Notes: generated from the sequence alone by a model not told the origin. Positions 1 through 8,909 are shown, numbered from the stretch's first letter. The stretch is 64,000 nt of DNA from CAVYUC01 sp963771595 (GCA_963771595.1 CAVYUC010000026.1:1-64000); one strand, 5' to 3'. Program-made: numbers and translations.

Positions 1-1
1 T

Positions 2-307
2 GCTTATCCTTTGCCATCTATAGAAGAACAAAACCAAATCGTCCAAGAAATTGAAAGCCGTTTATCTGTTTGTGACAAAGTTGAGCAAAGTTTAACAGAA
101 AGTCTCGAAAAAGCCGAAGCCCTTCGCCAAAGCATTCTTAAAAAAGCATTTGAAGGCAAGCTATTGAACCAAGCAGAAATTGAGCAATGCAAAAAGGCAG
201 CCGATTATGCACCTGCAAGCGAATTGCTCAATAAAATAAAAGCCGAGAAATTGGCAAAAGAACACGAGAAGAAAAAAACAACAACTAAAAAGAAAAGCAA
301 GAAATAA
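2..307 (+). CDS. hsdS: Type I restriction-modification specificity subunit, 3' end only
   Basis: This is the C-terminal part of a type I DNA specificity subunit, the protein that recognises the target sequence for the HsdM methylase. The reading frame is open to the left edge, so the gene begins outside the window. The visible part has the usual sequence after a target-recognition domain: a proline-rich PLPSIEEQNQIV segment followed by a conserved coiled-coil helix (EIESRLS...EKAEALRQSILKKAFEGKL), then a lysine-rich tail. The stop is one base before the start of rhuM, so the genes form an operon with hsdM. The hsdR subunit is not visible and may lie upstream. Confidence 0.85.
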   Translation, partial: AYPLPSIEEQNQIVQEIESRLSVCDKVEQSLTESLEKAEALRQSILKKAFEGKLLNQAEIEQCKKAADYAPASELLNKIKAEKLAKEHEKKKTTTKKKSKK

Positions 308-308
308 T

Positions 309-1340
309 ATGGATTTGTCGAAATATCAACCAAACCGGGAATTTTTACTTTACAAAACCGACAAGGGTGATGTTAAAGTAGATGTTTTGCTACAAAACGA
401 AACCATTTGGTTACCACAAAGCAAAATAGCCGAGCTATTCGAAGTTCAACGTCCTGCCATTACCAAGCACCTTAAAAATATTTTTGAAAGCGGAGAACTG
501 GACGAAAAAGTGGTATGTTCCATTTTGGAACTAACCACTCAACATGGTGCTATTCCTGATAAAACGCAAGCCAAACCTACCAAATTTTATAATCTCGATG
601 CCATTATTGCGGTTGGTTATCGGGTAAACTCAAAAAGAGCTACCCAATTCAGGATTTGGGCAACTGCCGTACTCAAAGAGTTTATTATTAAAGGCTATAC
701 CATGGATGTGGAGCGTTTGAAAAATCCACAACCCATTTTCGGACAGGACTATTTTAAAGAACAGCTCGAAAAAATCCGTGACATCCGTAGCTCGGAGCGC
801 AGGTTTTATCAGCAAATAACAGATATTTACGCCGAGTGTAGCATTGATTATGATTACGATTCTGTAATTACCAAAGAATTTTTCGCAACCGTTCAAAATA
901 AGCTGCACTGGGCAATTACAGGGCAAACAGCTGCTGAAATAATTGTATCGCGGGCAAACCACGAAAAAGAAAAAATGGGTTTAACCAGTTGGAAAAACTC
1001 ACCCGATGGAAAAATAAGAAAATCAGACGTTTCGATAGCTAAGAACTATCTTGCCGAAGAGGAATTGAAACCTCTCAACCGCATTGTTTCCATGTATTTA
1101 GATTATGCCGAAGACCAAGCCGAACAGGGAAATGTAATGACCATGAAAGATTGGGCGGAAAAGCTGAATGCCTTTCTTCAATTCAACCAAAAAGATATTT
1201 TACAAAACTCGGGAAAAGTAACTGCGGCAATAGCAAAAGAATTTGCCGAAAATGAGTACGAAAAGTACAAACCAATTCAAGATAAAATGTTTGAAAGCGA
1301 TTTCGATAAAGAAATTAAAGAACTATTAAAAGGAAAGTAA
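309..1340 (+). CDS. rhuM: RhuM family protein
   Basis: A 343-residue protein of the RhuM ('virulence RhuM') family. Residues 34-58 (LPQSKIAELFEVQ...ITKHLKNIFE) look like a winged-helix or helix-turn-helix DNA-binding region and are followed by the family's conserved YNLDAIIAVGYRVNSKRATQFR-type stretch near residues 95-115. The C-terminal half is helical. The biochemical role of RhuM is not established; members are commonly found inside type I restriction-modification operons, as here, where the gene is flanked by 1-nt and 0-nt gaps to hsdS and hsdM. The inference is that it is co-expressed with the restriction system and either regulates or accompanies it. Confidence 0.85.
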   Translation: MDLSKYQPNREFLLYKTDKGDVKVDVLLQNETIWLPQSKIAELFEVQRPAITKHLKNIFESGELDEKVVCSILELTTQHGAIPDKTQAKPTKFYNLDAIIAVGYRVNSKRATQFRIWATAVLKEFIIKGYTMDVERLKNPQPIFGQDYFKEQLEKIRDIRSSERRFYQQITDIYAECSIDYDYDSVITKEFFATVQNKLHWAITGQTAAEIIVSRANHEKEKMGLTSWKNSPDGKIRKSDVSIAKNYLAEEELKPLNRIVSMYLDYAEDQAEQGNVMTMKDWAEKLNAFLQFNQKDILQNSGKVTAAIAKEFAENEYEKYKPIQDKMFESDFDKEIKELLKGK

Positions 1341-2864
1341 ATGTCAGAAAATGCAATAGTATCAAAGGTGTGGAATTTTGCCAACGTTCTTAGAGACGAT
1401 GGCGTTGGTTATGGTGATTATCTGGAGCAAATCACCTATTTGCTTTTCCTGAAAATGGCAGACGAACTCAACAAGCCGCCCTACAATAAAGGTTTAAAAT
1501 TTCCGAAACTCAAAAATGCTGAGGGTGTTGAGTTGCCCGATGCCGAAACCTGCGACTGGCAAACCCTGTCGCAAAAGCGAGGTTTGGAATTGGAAAACTT
1601 TTACAACCAAATGCTACGCAGTTTGGGAAGTGAAAAAGGCACTTTGGGGCAAATTTTTGTAAAAAGTCAAAATAAAATACAAGACCCTTCAAAACTCTTG
1701 AAAATCATTGATATGATTGATAAAGAGCAATGGAGCATGATGGGAACCGATGTAAAAGGAAAAATTTACGAAGGATTGTTGGAGAAAAATGCCGAAGACA
1801 CTAAAAGCGGTGCAGGGCAATACTTTACCCCTCGTTCTCTAATCAAAACAATGGTTGCCTGTGTTCGCCCCAAACCAATGAAAACCATTATCGACCCTGC
1901 TTGCGGTACGGGTGGTTTCTTTTTGGCAGCTTACGATTTTATTAAAAATCACGATTTAGACCAGGAAGAAAAAGAGTTTTTGAAAAACAAAACCTTTTAC
2001 GGAAACGAAATAGTTGCCAATACTCGCCGTATGGCGTTGATGAATATGTTTTTGCACAACATTGGCGAAATAGACGGTGAAACACTTATTTCTTCGGCTG
2101 ATGCGTTGGTTTCGGACAATGGCATACGCTACGATTATGTACTGGCAAATCCGCCTTTTGGTAAAAAAAGTAGTATGACCATTACCAACGAAGAAGGCAA
2201 ACAGGAAAAACAGGATTATATTATCAATCGTCAGGATTTTGTGGCAACAACAGCCAACAAACAACTCAACTTTTTGCAACACATAAAAACGCTGTTAAAA
2301 CTCACAGGCGAAGCAGCCGTTGTACTTCCCGATAATGTTTTGTTTGAAGGCGGTGCTGGCGAAACGGTTCGTAAAGAATTGATGAAAACAACCGAGTTGC
2401 ATACGATTTTAAGACTGCCAACAGGAATATTTTATGCACAAGGTGTAAAAGCAAATGTTTTGTTTTTCGATAACAAACCAGCTTCAAAAGACCCTTGGAC
2501 AAAAGAAGTTTGGATTTACGATTACCGCAGTAATATAAGCCATACTTTAAAGAAAAACCCAATGACTTCGGAGCATTTGAAAGACTTTGTAAAACTCTAT
2601 AATCCTGAAAACCGAAACAAAAGAACGGAAACGTGGAGCGAAACAAATCCCGAAGGTAGATGGAGAAAGTATAGTTATGCTGAAATCATTGAACGAGATA
2701 AAACCAACCTGGACATATTTTGGATTAAAGACAAAAGCCTAACCGACTTAGACAATTTACCCGACCCCGATGTTTTGGCAAACGAAATAATTGAAAACAT
2801 AGAAGCCGGTCTGAATAGTTTCAAAGAAATAATGGAAACAATAAACGGTGATTCAGAAGAATGA
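1341..2864 (+). CDS. hsdM: Type I restriction-modification DNA methylase
   Basis: A 507-residue HsdM N6-adenine methyltransferase, which modifies host DNA at the site chosen by HsdS. The N-terminal HsdM domain (residues 1-130) precedes the SAM-binding motif I DPACGTGGF (185-193) and the catalytic motif IV NPPFG (270-274). GQYFTPR (159-165) is also typical of the family. Length is normal. It starts immediately after the rhuM stop. The gene order hsdS-rhuM-hsdM differs from the common M-S order; no hsdR gene lies downstream, where a SIR2-HerA pair is found instead. Confident. Confidence 0.95.
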   Translation: MSENAIVSKVWNFANVLRDDGVGYGDYLEQITYLLFLKMADELNKPPYNKGLKFPKLKNAEGVELPDAETCDWQTLSQKRGLELENFYNQMLRSLGSEKGTLGQIFVKSQNKIQDPSKLLKIIDMIDKEQWSMMGTDVKGKIYEGLLEKNAEDTKSGAGQYFTPRSLIKTMVACVRPKPMKTIIDPACGTGGFFLAAYDFIKNHDLDQEEKEFLKNKTFYGNEIVANTRRMALMNMFLHNIGEIDGETLISSADALVSDNGIRYDYVLANPPFGKKSSMTITNEEGKQEKQDYIINRQDFVATTANKQLNFLQHIKTLLKLTGEAAVVLPDNVLFEGGAGETVRKELMKTTELHTILRLPTGIFYAQGVKANVLFFDNKPASKDPWTKEVWIYDYRSNISHTLKKNPMTSEHLKDFVKLYNPENRNKRTETWSETNPEGRWRKYSYAEIIERDKTNLDIFWIKDKSLTDLDNLPDPDVLANEIIENIEAGLNSFKEIMETINGDSEE

Positions 2865-2908
2865 AAATGTTCAATGGTAAAAAATATTAAACGCATAAAA
2901 AAACAACA

Positions 2909-4207
2909 ATGGAAACTGAGGTCAATCAAATAGAAAACTGGCAAAATAAACATATCTTAAAACTACGGGATTATAAGGAGCCAACAGTTATAGAAACACC
3001 TGAATCCGCAGAATTAAGGAATATTGTAGAACCTTGGTTGACAGCTTTATTTCAAAGTGAACATTTAACGCTTTTAACAGGTGCTGGAATTTCAGCAGCA
3101 GTTCATTTTTTAGCAACAGGGAATTCTGGTGCAGGAATGGGGCATATGGAATTTTCTTCTTACGATAATGAAATAAAAATTTCATCGAAAGAATCTGCAA
3201 TAAGGTCAGGAAGAGGAGAAGCAAATATTGAGGATGAAATAAGAACTTTAAATGAACTTATTAGAGGTTTAGAAATTGTAGTTTCAACTGGTGCAAAACC
3301 TAAAATTGAAGAAAAAATTGAGTCTTTAAAAAATGATTTAGAAACAGGGATTACAAATTTTGCTAATGCAGTTCTTGAATCAGAAAGAAATATTGTCTCG
3401 TCAGATAAAGAGGAACCTGCTGAATATCTGATGAATTTCTTGCTAAGTTTTGCTAGTAGGATTGCTACACGTGAACGCTTAAATATCTTTACTACTAATT
3501 ATGATAGAATTATTGAATTTGGTTCTGAATTAGCAGGTCTTCACTTAATAGACAGATTTGTTGGTACTATTTCTCCAATTTTTCGTTCATCAAGATTAAA
3601 TATTGATATTCATTATAATCCACCGGGTATAAGAGGAGAGCCAAGATATTTAGAGGGTGTAATAAATTTTACTAAACTTCATGGTTCATTGGACTGGCTT
3701 GAAAAAGATAATACAGTTAGGCGTTTTTCATTACCATATGGGGCTGAAAATATCCAAACATACAGCCACGATGGAAGTTTAATGATTTATCCAAACTCAT
3801 CAAAAGATAGAGAAACAGCAGAGTATCCATATGTTGAACTTTTCAGAGATTTTGCAAGTTCAGTAATAAGACCAAATTCTACAGTTGTTACATATGGTTA
3901 TAGTTTTGGTGATGACCACATTAATCGGGTTCTATTGGATTTATTAACGATACCTTCAACGCACCTTGTAATAATTGCTTTTAATGATATTGGAGATAGA
4001 ATTAAAAATTTCTATTCAAGAGCGAAACGACCAGTTCAAATTTCTCTAATGCTTGGTAGTCATTTGGGTGATTTAAAGACTTTAGTTGATTATTATTTAC
4101 CAAAACCTGCGATTGATAGAACTACTTATAGAATGGTTGATTTATTAAAAGCTCGTGGTACAGTATCTTCATTGTCTAATCAAACTAAAGATGACGATAA
4201 TGAGTAG
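2909..4207 (+). CDS. SIR2-family NAD-dependent defence protein
   Basis: A 432-residue SIR2-domain protein. Visible NAD-pocket motifs are GAGIS (58-62), TTNYD (195-199), KLHGS with the likely catalytic histidine (H258), and a GYSFGDDHIN segment (330-339). There are no zinc-binding cysteine pairs, as in bacterial defence SIR2 proteins rather than deacetylase sirtuins. The stop overlaps the ATG of a HerA-type ATPase by 8 nt, which is the known SIR2-HerA antiphage arrangement; in that family SIR2 consumes NAD+ within a large complex with HerA. The insertion between GAGIS and TTNYD is charged and coiled-coil-like (about 85-160). The DNA is visibly more A+T-rich than the core genes, suggesting acquisition. 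Confidence 0.88.
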   Translation: METEVNQIENWQNKHILKLRDYKEPTVIETPESAELRNIVEPWLTALFQSEHLTLLTGAGISAAVHFLATGNSGAGMGHMEFSSYDNEIKISSKESAIRSGRGEANIEDEIRTLNELIRGLEIVVSTGAKPKIEEKIESLKNDLETGITNFANAVLESERNIVSSDKEEPAEYLMNFLLSFASRIATRERLNIFTTNYDRIIEFGSELAGLHLIDRFVGTISPIFRSSRLNIDIHYNPPGIRGEPRYLEGVINFTKLHGSLDWLEKDNTVRRFSLPYGAENIQTYSHDGSLMIYPNSSKDRETAEYPYVELFRDFASSVIRPNSTVVTYGYSFGDDHINRVLLDLLTIPSTHLVIIAFNDIGDRIKNFYSRAKRPVQISLMLGSHLGDLKTLVDYYLPKPAIDRTTYRMVDLLKARGTVSSLSNQTKDDDNE

Positions 4208-6250
4208 AACACCAATTGAAAACCAAGCTTCATTAAGGGTTGGTGTTGTTGAATTTGTTTCACCTGACGAAATAAAAGTACAACTCGATATTGATGCACC
4301 AGATGGAATATCTGCAAATGCCGGTGTGCCAAGAGAATTTCCACGCATTAATAGCTATGTTCTTGTTCCAAACGAAGGGGGTAGTATCGTTTGTCAGGTT
4401 GAATGGATTGCAGTTGAACGTTCGCCATTCCCTAAAAGAAAGGGATATCAAGATTATGGGTTAATTGATTTGCCATATCCAATTAGGAAAATGAAACTTA
4501 CACCTTTAGGAATTTTAAAGTCAACATTTGAAGGCTATTATAAATTTCAAAGAGGAGTTCATTCTTTTCCAAGTATTGGTTCTCCAGTATTAATCCCAAC
4601 TGATGTACAGTTAAAATCAATAATTGAATCAGGGGAAAATAGAAGAGTCTACATAGGGAATAGCCCTTTAGCAGCTAATGCCGAAGTTGCAATAGACCCT
4701 GATAGATTATTTGGAAGGCATTTAGCTGTTTTGGGAAATACTGGTAGTGGTAAATCTTGCACTGTTGCAGGACTTATTCATTGGTCATTAGATGCAACAA
4801 CACGAGAAAACGATGCAAATGCAAGGTTTATCATTCTTGACCCCAATGGTGAATATTCAAAATCATTTGGAGATAAAGCTAAAGTATTTAGGGTCGGAGA
4901 TGATACTAACAAATTAGAAGTTCCAATATGGATGTGGAATACTTCCGAATGGAGCACTTTTACTCAAGCAAGTACAAAAGCACAACTTCCACTTTTAAAA
5001 AGAGCTTTACGTGCAATGCGAAATGAACAATTAGAACCTTCTGAAGATAATCTAATTATTGCTAAAAGATATACTGGTACAGTTTTGACAGCACTAAGGC
5101 ATGAAAAAAGCAATGGTTCTCCTTGGGGAAATTTTCCAAAACCAAAGCATTTTTATGAACTAGTTATAAGTTGGAAAGTAGGTTTTGACCACATAAAATC
5201 AATAATTAATGATGACATAGCAGAATTGGATTTATTTATTGAGCATTTATATGAATTTATCAATGCACCTGAACGAACAAAACAGTACGGAAATCTTAAT
5301 TCTAATCTAAAGGAAATCGATGAAATGATTGATTTGCTTGAAGAAACATACGAAGCATTAGGTGGTAATGAAAATGAATTATTGCCACGAAATGAAGATA
5401 TTCCGATACCATTTAATGCAGATGTTTTTGTTAGTTATTTATCAGCTTTAGCACAGCAAACTGGTAATGAACAATACCTTGAATTTTTAATAGCTAGGAT
5501 TAGAACAATGCTTGCAGACTCAAGGATGGACTCAATTATTGGAGATAAAATTGAGATTGAACTAGATAAATGGCTTGAAAAATATTTAGGTAAAAATGAT
5601 AAAAAAAAACATCAATAACCATAATTGATTTGTCTTTAGTCCCTTCTGAAATAATTCATGTAACTACATCTGTGATTGCAAGAATAATTTTTGAAGCATT
5701 GCAAAGATATAGGAAGTTGAATGAGAAAACGCTCCCTTCTGTTTTAATTATGGAGGAAGCGCATTCATTTATTACAAGGTATAATGAAAGTGTTGAGAAC
5801 AATACGTCATCAATTTGCACAAAAGTGTTTGAGAAAATTGCACGGGAAGGAAGGAAATTTGGCTTAGGTCTAGTTCTTTCATCACAAAGACCATCTGAGC
5901 TATCTCCAACGGTTCTATCTCAATGCAATAGTTTTATTTTACATCGTATAAGCAATGACCGAGACCAAGAACTTGTTAGTAAGTTGCTACCGGACAATTT
6001 TAGAGGGCTTTTAAAGGAGTTGCCTTCATTACCTTCGCAAAGAGCCATTTTATTAGGTTGGGCATCTGAATTACCGATATTAGTTAAAATAAGAGATTTA
6101 ATAAAAGAAAAAAGACCCCAGTCAGATGACCCTGATTTTTGGGATGTTTGGACAGGAAAAGATATTAATGGGAAAGAGATTGTTAGAAAGGTCGATTGGA
6201 AAATAATTGCAGATGATTGGCAAGAAAAAAATAAACCCAATCCTTCGTAG
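4200..6250 (+). pseudogene. HerA-type hexameric ATPase, interrupted by a frameshift in an A9 run
   Basis: This is the ATPase partner of the SIR2 protein. An N-terminal HAS-barrel-like region (about 1-130) is followed by Walker A GNTGSGKS (179-186). The frame ends at 5618 (...KNDKKKHQ), but the homologous remainder, IIDLSLVPSE followed by Walker B VLIMEEAH and SSQRPSELSPTVLSQCN (the sensor/arginine region), continues at about 5606-6250 in the -1 frame. Reading ten instead of nine A at 5601-5609 joins the halves into one protein of about 683 residues. The start is taken at ATG 4200, overlapping the SIR2 stop, because the family's N-terminus begins there; an in-frame ATG-less extension to 4155 is unlikely. 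It could be a real mutation, a homopolymer sequencing error, or slippage on the A tract. Confidence 0.85.
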
Positions 6251-6439
6251 TCAAGCACATTTGCAGGTCTCACCAGCCAACGCTAGGACCAAAACCTGCA
6301 AAAGAGCTTGCCTACCCAAACACACAGCAAATAGTAAAGATGCAGCAAAAATGAAAGACAGAATAACAAAAGTCAAGAACGGCCAGCTTGTATGGTATAT
6401 AAAAAATTGGGCAGATACTATTGAAATCAAGGGTTGGAT

Positions 6440-6483
6440 ATTCCGGTGAAGTTGACCCCTCATTCCGGTGATATTGACCCCTC
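6440..6483. repeat. Tandem 22-bp repeats resembling an IS21-family end
   Basis: Two adjacent 22-bp units (6440-6461 and 6462-6483) differ at only two positions; each runs ATTCCGGTGA..TTGACCCC followed by TC. Directly repeated terminal units of this type, with the GTTGACCCC core, are typical of IS21-family ends in Bacteroidota. No istA or istB is present, so this is a leftover end. The stretch 6251-6439 to its left contains no gene I recognise. IS21 attribution is from memory of the family's ends, not a search. Confidence 0.6.
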
Positions 6484-6500
6484 TGATTTTTAGATTTCGG

Positions 6501-6709
6501 AAGCTAAAAATCATTAATTTGGAGGCTGAAAATGAATTGTATGACTGAAACTTTTGCTTCATTATCAGAAACTATTAACCAATGATAAAGATTTTTAAAA
6601 AAATACGATACGACCTAATGGAGAAAAATAAATCCGGGAAATACTTGAAGTACGCCATTGGTGAAATTATACTTGTAATGATTGGAATTCTTCTTGCGCT
6701 ACAGGTAAA
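6501..6709 (+). repeat. 209-bp direct repeat, copy 1
   Basis: This segment covers the leader frame and the first 43 codons of the DUF6090 gene. It is repeated at 7612-7820 with two visible differences (GGAGGC/GGAGAC and AAAGATT/AAAAATT). Near-identity implies a recent duplication. Confidence 0.9.
6532..6585 (+). CDS. 17-codon leader reading frame upstream of the DUF6090 gene
   Basis: A very short frame (ATG to TGA, 17 codons, beginning MNCMTETFAS) preceded by GGAGG six bases before its ATG. Its stop overlaps the ATG of the DUF6090 gene as ATGA, the usual layout for translational coupling. The same mini-frame is preserved in the second, truncated copy at 7643-7696, but the two copies are nearly identical DNA, so conservation is not independent evidence for translation. 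It could equally be chance or the tail of an older gene. Confidence 0.35.
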   Translation: MNCMTETFASLSETINQ

Positions 6710-7349
6710 CAATTGGAATGAAAAAAGGAAGGCTAAAGTAAATGAAAGAGCATTATATAGTCGCATGATAATGGATTTGAAAATGGATGAAAATCGAATA
6801 AACACCTCCATTGATTACTATAAAAACGATCTGGAATTTCTTAATAATATTTATCTGGAAACTCAGGGGATTTCAAAAAAAGATTCAATTATTGACTTTA
6901 GTACTCTTCGAGCCGGGAGAATTTTCGATCTTATTATTACCGCAAATTATTCCAAAAACACAAAAGAAATCAGTAATCAGAAAATCGTGGAAAGTTTCAA
7001 CCAATATTTTACATTGGAACATCATGTGCATGATGCTTTTGAATGGATATATACTTTTAAGGAAGATCTATTAAAACCTTACCTGGCTAAACACGGAATC
7101 AACAATGCCAAGGAGTTATTTAAAAATCGTCAATTAGATTATTATAAACTCAGGGAAAAAAATATATTATCATACTCAAAATTAAAAGAACAATATGGTT
7201 CCGTAGAATTAGACCAAATGCTGTTCGATTTAGGGGTGAGAACCTCCTGGGCTAAGACGGCACTTGAAGACTTATTACCCGCAAACAAAAAGCTACAATT
7301 AGATTTAACGAATGAATTGGATGGTAATAATTCAATGAATAAAAAATAA
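6582..7349 (+). CDS. DUF6090 family membrane-anchored protein
   Basis: A 255-residue protein with the DUF6090 signature: a basic N-terminus (MIKIFKKIRYDLMEKNK), one transmembrane helix at about residues 24-41 (YAIGEIILVMIGILLALQ) followed by VNNWNEKRK, and a long helical domain outside. The function of this Bacteroidota family is unknown. It lies between an IS21-like remnant and a repeat-rich stretch, and its first 128 bases plus 81 bases upstream are duplicated 1,111 bp further on. No partner gene is evident. Confidence 0.75.
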   Translation: MIKIFKKIRYDLMEKNKSGKYLKYAIGEIILVMIGILLALQVNNWNEKRKAKVNERALYSRMIMDLKMDENRINTSIDYYKNDLEFLNNIYLETQGISKKDSIIDFSTLRAGRIFDLIITANYSKNTKEISNQKIVESFNQYFTLEHHVHDAFEWIYTFKEDLLKPYLAKHGINNAKELFKNRQLDYYKLREKNILSYSKLKEQYGSVELDQMLFDLGVRTSWAKTALEDLLPANKKLQLDLTNELDGNNSMNKK

Positions 7350-7446
7350 CGAAAGCCCAATCGAACAGGCGGCTGACGGATTAGAAAGTCCCCAGAGCAC
7401 CACCTCTGAAGATTTTCGGGGCAGCTGTACGTGCGGGTCTCATGCT

Positions 7447-7464
7447 TGCCTGCGGCCAGGCAGG
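7447..7464. repeat. Short CCTGC/GCAGG palindrome
   Basis: GCCTGCGGCCAGGC with flanking bases forms an imperfect palindrome. A related CCTGCCTGCGCCAGG element occurs at 13583-13597, also in gene-free DNA. Short G+C-rich palindromes of this kind recur in many Bacteroidota genomes. Confidence 0.45.
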
Positions 7465-7485
7465 TACGGCGGTTAGCCAGGTCGT

Positions 7486-7577
7486 CAGGAATACCCAAGG
7501 CACAATTTTCCATCCCGTTTAACAGGTTTAATTTGGTTATAGAGTTCCGGCATCGGGATGTAACCCCACTTTTTCAA
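7486..7577 (+). repeat. 92-bp direct repeat, copy 1 (left flank of the AraC-AKR cassette)
   Basis: About 92% identical to 12542-12633, in the same orientation (roughly seven substitutions, no gaps seen). The right copy supplies the abnormal last 30 codons of the aldo/keto reductase. The stretch 7350-7692 around copy 1 contains no gene; besides this repeat it holds a short palindrome (7447-7464). Confidence 0.8.
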
Positions 7578-7611
7578 CCGTTGTAAAAAACCAGTCCTGG
7601 AAAAAGGCAGT

Positions 7612-7820
7612 AAGCTAAAAATCATTAATTTGGAGACTGAAAATGAATTGTATGACTGAAACTTTTGCTTCATTATCAGAAACTATTAACCAATGATAAA
7701 AATTTTTAAAAAAATACGATACGACCTAATGGAGAAAAATAAATCCGGGAAATACTTGAAGTACGCCATTGGTGAAATTATACTTGTAATGATTGGAATT
7801 CTTCTTGCGCTACAGGTAAA
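7612..7820 (+). repeat. 209-bp direct repeat, copy 2
   Basis: Second copy of the 6501-6709 segment, offset by 1,111 bp and differing at two positions. The match ends abruptly inside the transmembrane helix codons of the DUF6090 gene. Confidence 0.9.
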
Positions 7821-7827
7821 TAACTAA
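7693..7827 (+). pseudogene. Truncated duplicate of the DUF6090 gene
   Basis: A 44-codon frame identical in protein sequence to the start of the DUF6090 gene (membrane helix included) that then meets TAA two codons after the repeat ends. It retains only the membrane anchor. A short membrane peptide could still be made, but it is best seen as a remnant of the duplication at 6501/7612. Confidence 0.75.
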
Positions 7828-7989
7828 AAGTGGTAGTTTCTTTTATGCATAAAAGTTTAAAAGCTTAAATCAGTTATATTTAATGCAAAAATTAACAGTG
7901 CATAACAGTTTTAAGACAGACTGCCGTTGTACGGAAGCTTCAAACCTATCCGTACTTGAGCAAAGCGTGCTATCGCATACATTCCTCTT

Positions 7990-8859
7990 CTACCTCATCC
8001 GATTTCGATACTCACTTGGTGTAACACCCAATACTTTTTTGACATATCGCGTAAAAAATGACCGACTTGAAAATTCCATTTCATTGGCAATCTCTGCAAT
8101 ATTAAAACCCGGGTTTTCTAAAAGCAAGACAATACGTTCTTTTGTATTTCGCTGAATCCATTCCGAAGCAGTAATACCTGAATTTTGTTTGCAAACAGCA
8201 TTCAAATATTTAGCAGTAATATGTAAGCGATTGGCATAAAACTGAACTTCACGCTCTTTCATACAGTATTCCTGAACCAAAAGCATAAACTGTTCATACA
8301 ATGTTCCAATTTGCAAGGTGCGCTTTCTCCGCTCATACTCATTCGCGAAGGTGTGCCACATTTCGAGAATAAACAGCCGCATTTGAAGTTTCAGGGCTTC
8401 TTCATAAAAACGATGTTCCTTATCCTGAAATTTATTGAACAACAACTGAAAGTTTGATAACACCCTTTGCCTGTCAATTTCATTATCCAGCTGTTTAACA
8501 GGATAGCGACGGGAGTGCAAAGTGGCATCAATGCCCCAATTTTGGTCAGGTATATTATCATTTAAAAATTGATTTTCTACGAGTAGAACTGTTGCTTTAA
8601 AATTCTTTGAAAATTGGATATCGGTCAATTTACTTTTAGCAAACCAAAACACAAATTCACCGCTTTTGCATTTCATCTTAGTATCGTTGAACGAAAAAGT
8701 AAGGCTACCACGATGACATAGCAAATGTGTGTGATAGTTTATTTGAAAGTCACCCGGAAAATCCTTTTCGTTTGACAATTTCAGCATAACAATACGTGGA
8801 GAATTTTCTTCTTTTGCATTCATTGAAACGTCTTTCTGAAGATATGTGATATTTGACAT
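7990..8859 (-). CDS. AraC family transcriptional regulator
   Basis: A 289-residue regulator. The N-terminal part is a cupin-like sensing domain (HTHLLCHRGSLTFSFND, residues about 42-58); the C-terminal 100 residues form the AraC double helix-turn-helix, with FYANRLHITAKYLNAVCK as the first and FNIAEIANEMEFSSRSFFTRYVKKVLGVTPSEYR-type sequence as the second HTH. It is divergent from the acetyltransferase-cyclophilin-cupin-esterase-AKR gene set, with about 80 bp between starts that contain opposed TAnnTTTG elements, so it probably controls that set. The ligand cannot be read from sequence. Confidence 0.9.
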   Translation of the reverse strand: MSNITYLQKDVSMNAKEENSPRIVMLKLSNEKDFPGDFQINYHTHLLCHRGSLTFSFNDTKMKCKSGEFVFWFAKSKLTDIQFSKNFKATVLLVENQFLNDNIPDQNWGIDATLHSRRYPVKQLDNEIDRQRVLSNFQLLFNKFQDKEHRFYEEALKLQMRLFILEMWHTFANEYERRKRTLQIGTLYEQFMLLVQEYCMKEREVQFYANRLHITAKYLNAVCKQNSGITASEWIQRNTKERIVLLLENPGFNIAEIANEMEFSSRSFFTRYVKKVLGVTPSEYRNRMR

Positions 8860-8879
8860 TATACACGAAATTAGTGTAA

Positions 8880-8909
8880 CAAATGTAGCGAATTAATTCC
8901 ATAGCTTTG
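8880..8909. promoter_or_regulatory. Divergent promoter -7 elements between AraC regulator and acetyltransferase
   Basis: TACATTTG on the - strand (8880-8887) and TAGCTTTG on the + strand (8902-8909) both fit the Bacteroidota -7 consensus TAnnTTTG. No TTG at the usual distance was seen for either, consistent with activator-dependent promoters. Confidence 0.5.

Noticed and set aside
4155..4199. A 15-codon N-terminal extension of the HerA frame
   Set aside because: It lies wholly inside the SIR2 gene, does not resemble HerA N-termini, and the ATG at 4200 gives the usual short overlap.
5630..6250. A separate ATPase gene
   Set aside because: It has Walker B and the sensor region but no Walker A, and joins the upstream frame with a single-base change; it is the second half of HerA.
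6207..6562. Short overlapping frames on both strands in the gap after HerA
   Set aside because: No recognisable protein, and they overlap the IS-end repeats.
7350..7480. A group II intron 3' end (CTGTACGTGCGGGTCT suggested domain V)
   Set aside because: No complementary 5' half of a domain V hairpin and no reverse transcriptase could be found.
7883..8155. A + strand frame opposite the AraC gene
   Set aside because: It is antisense to the conserved helix-turn-helix region of the regulator.
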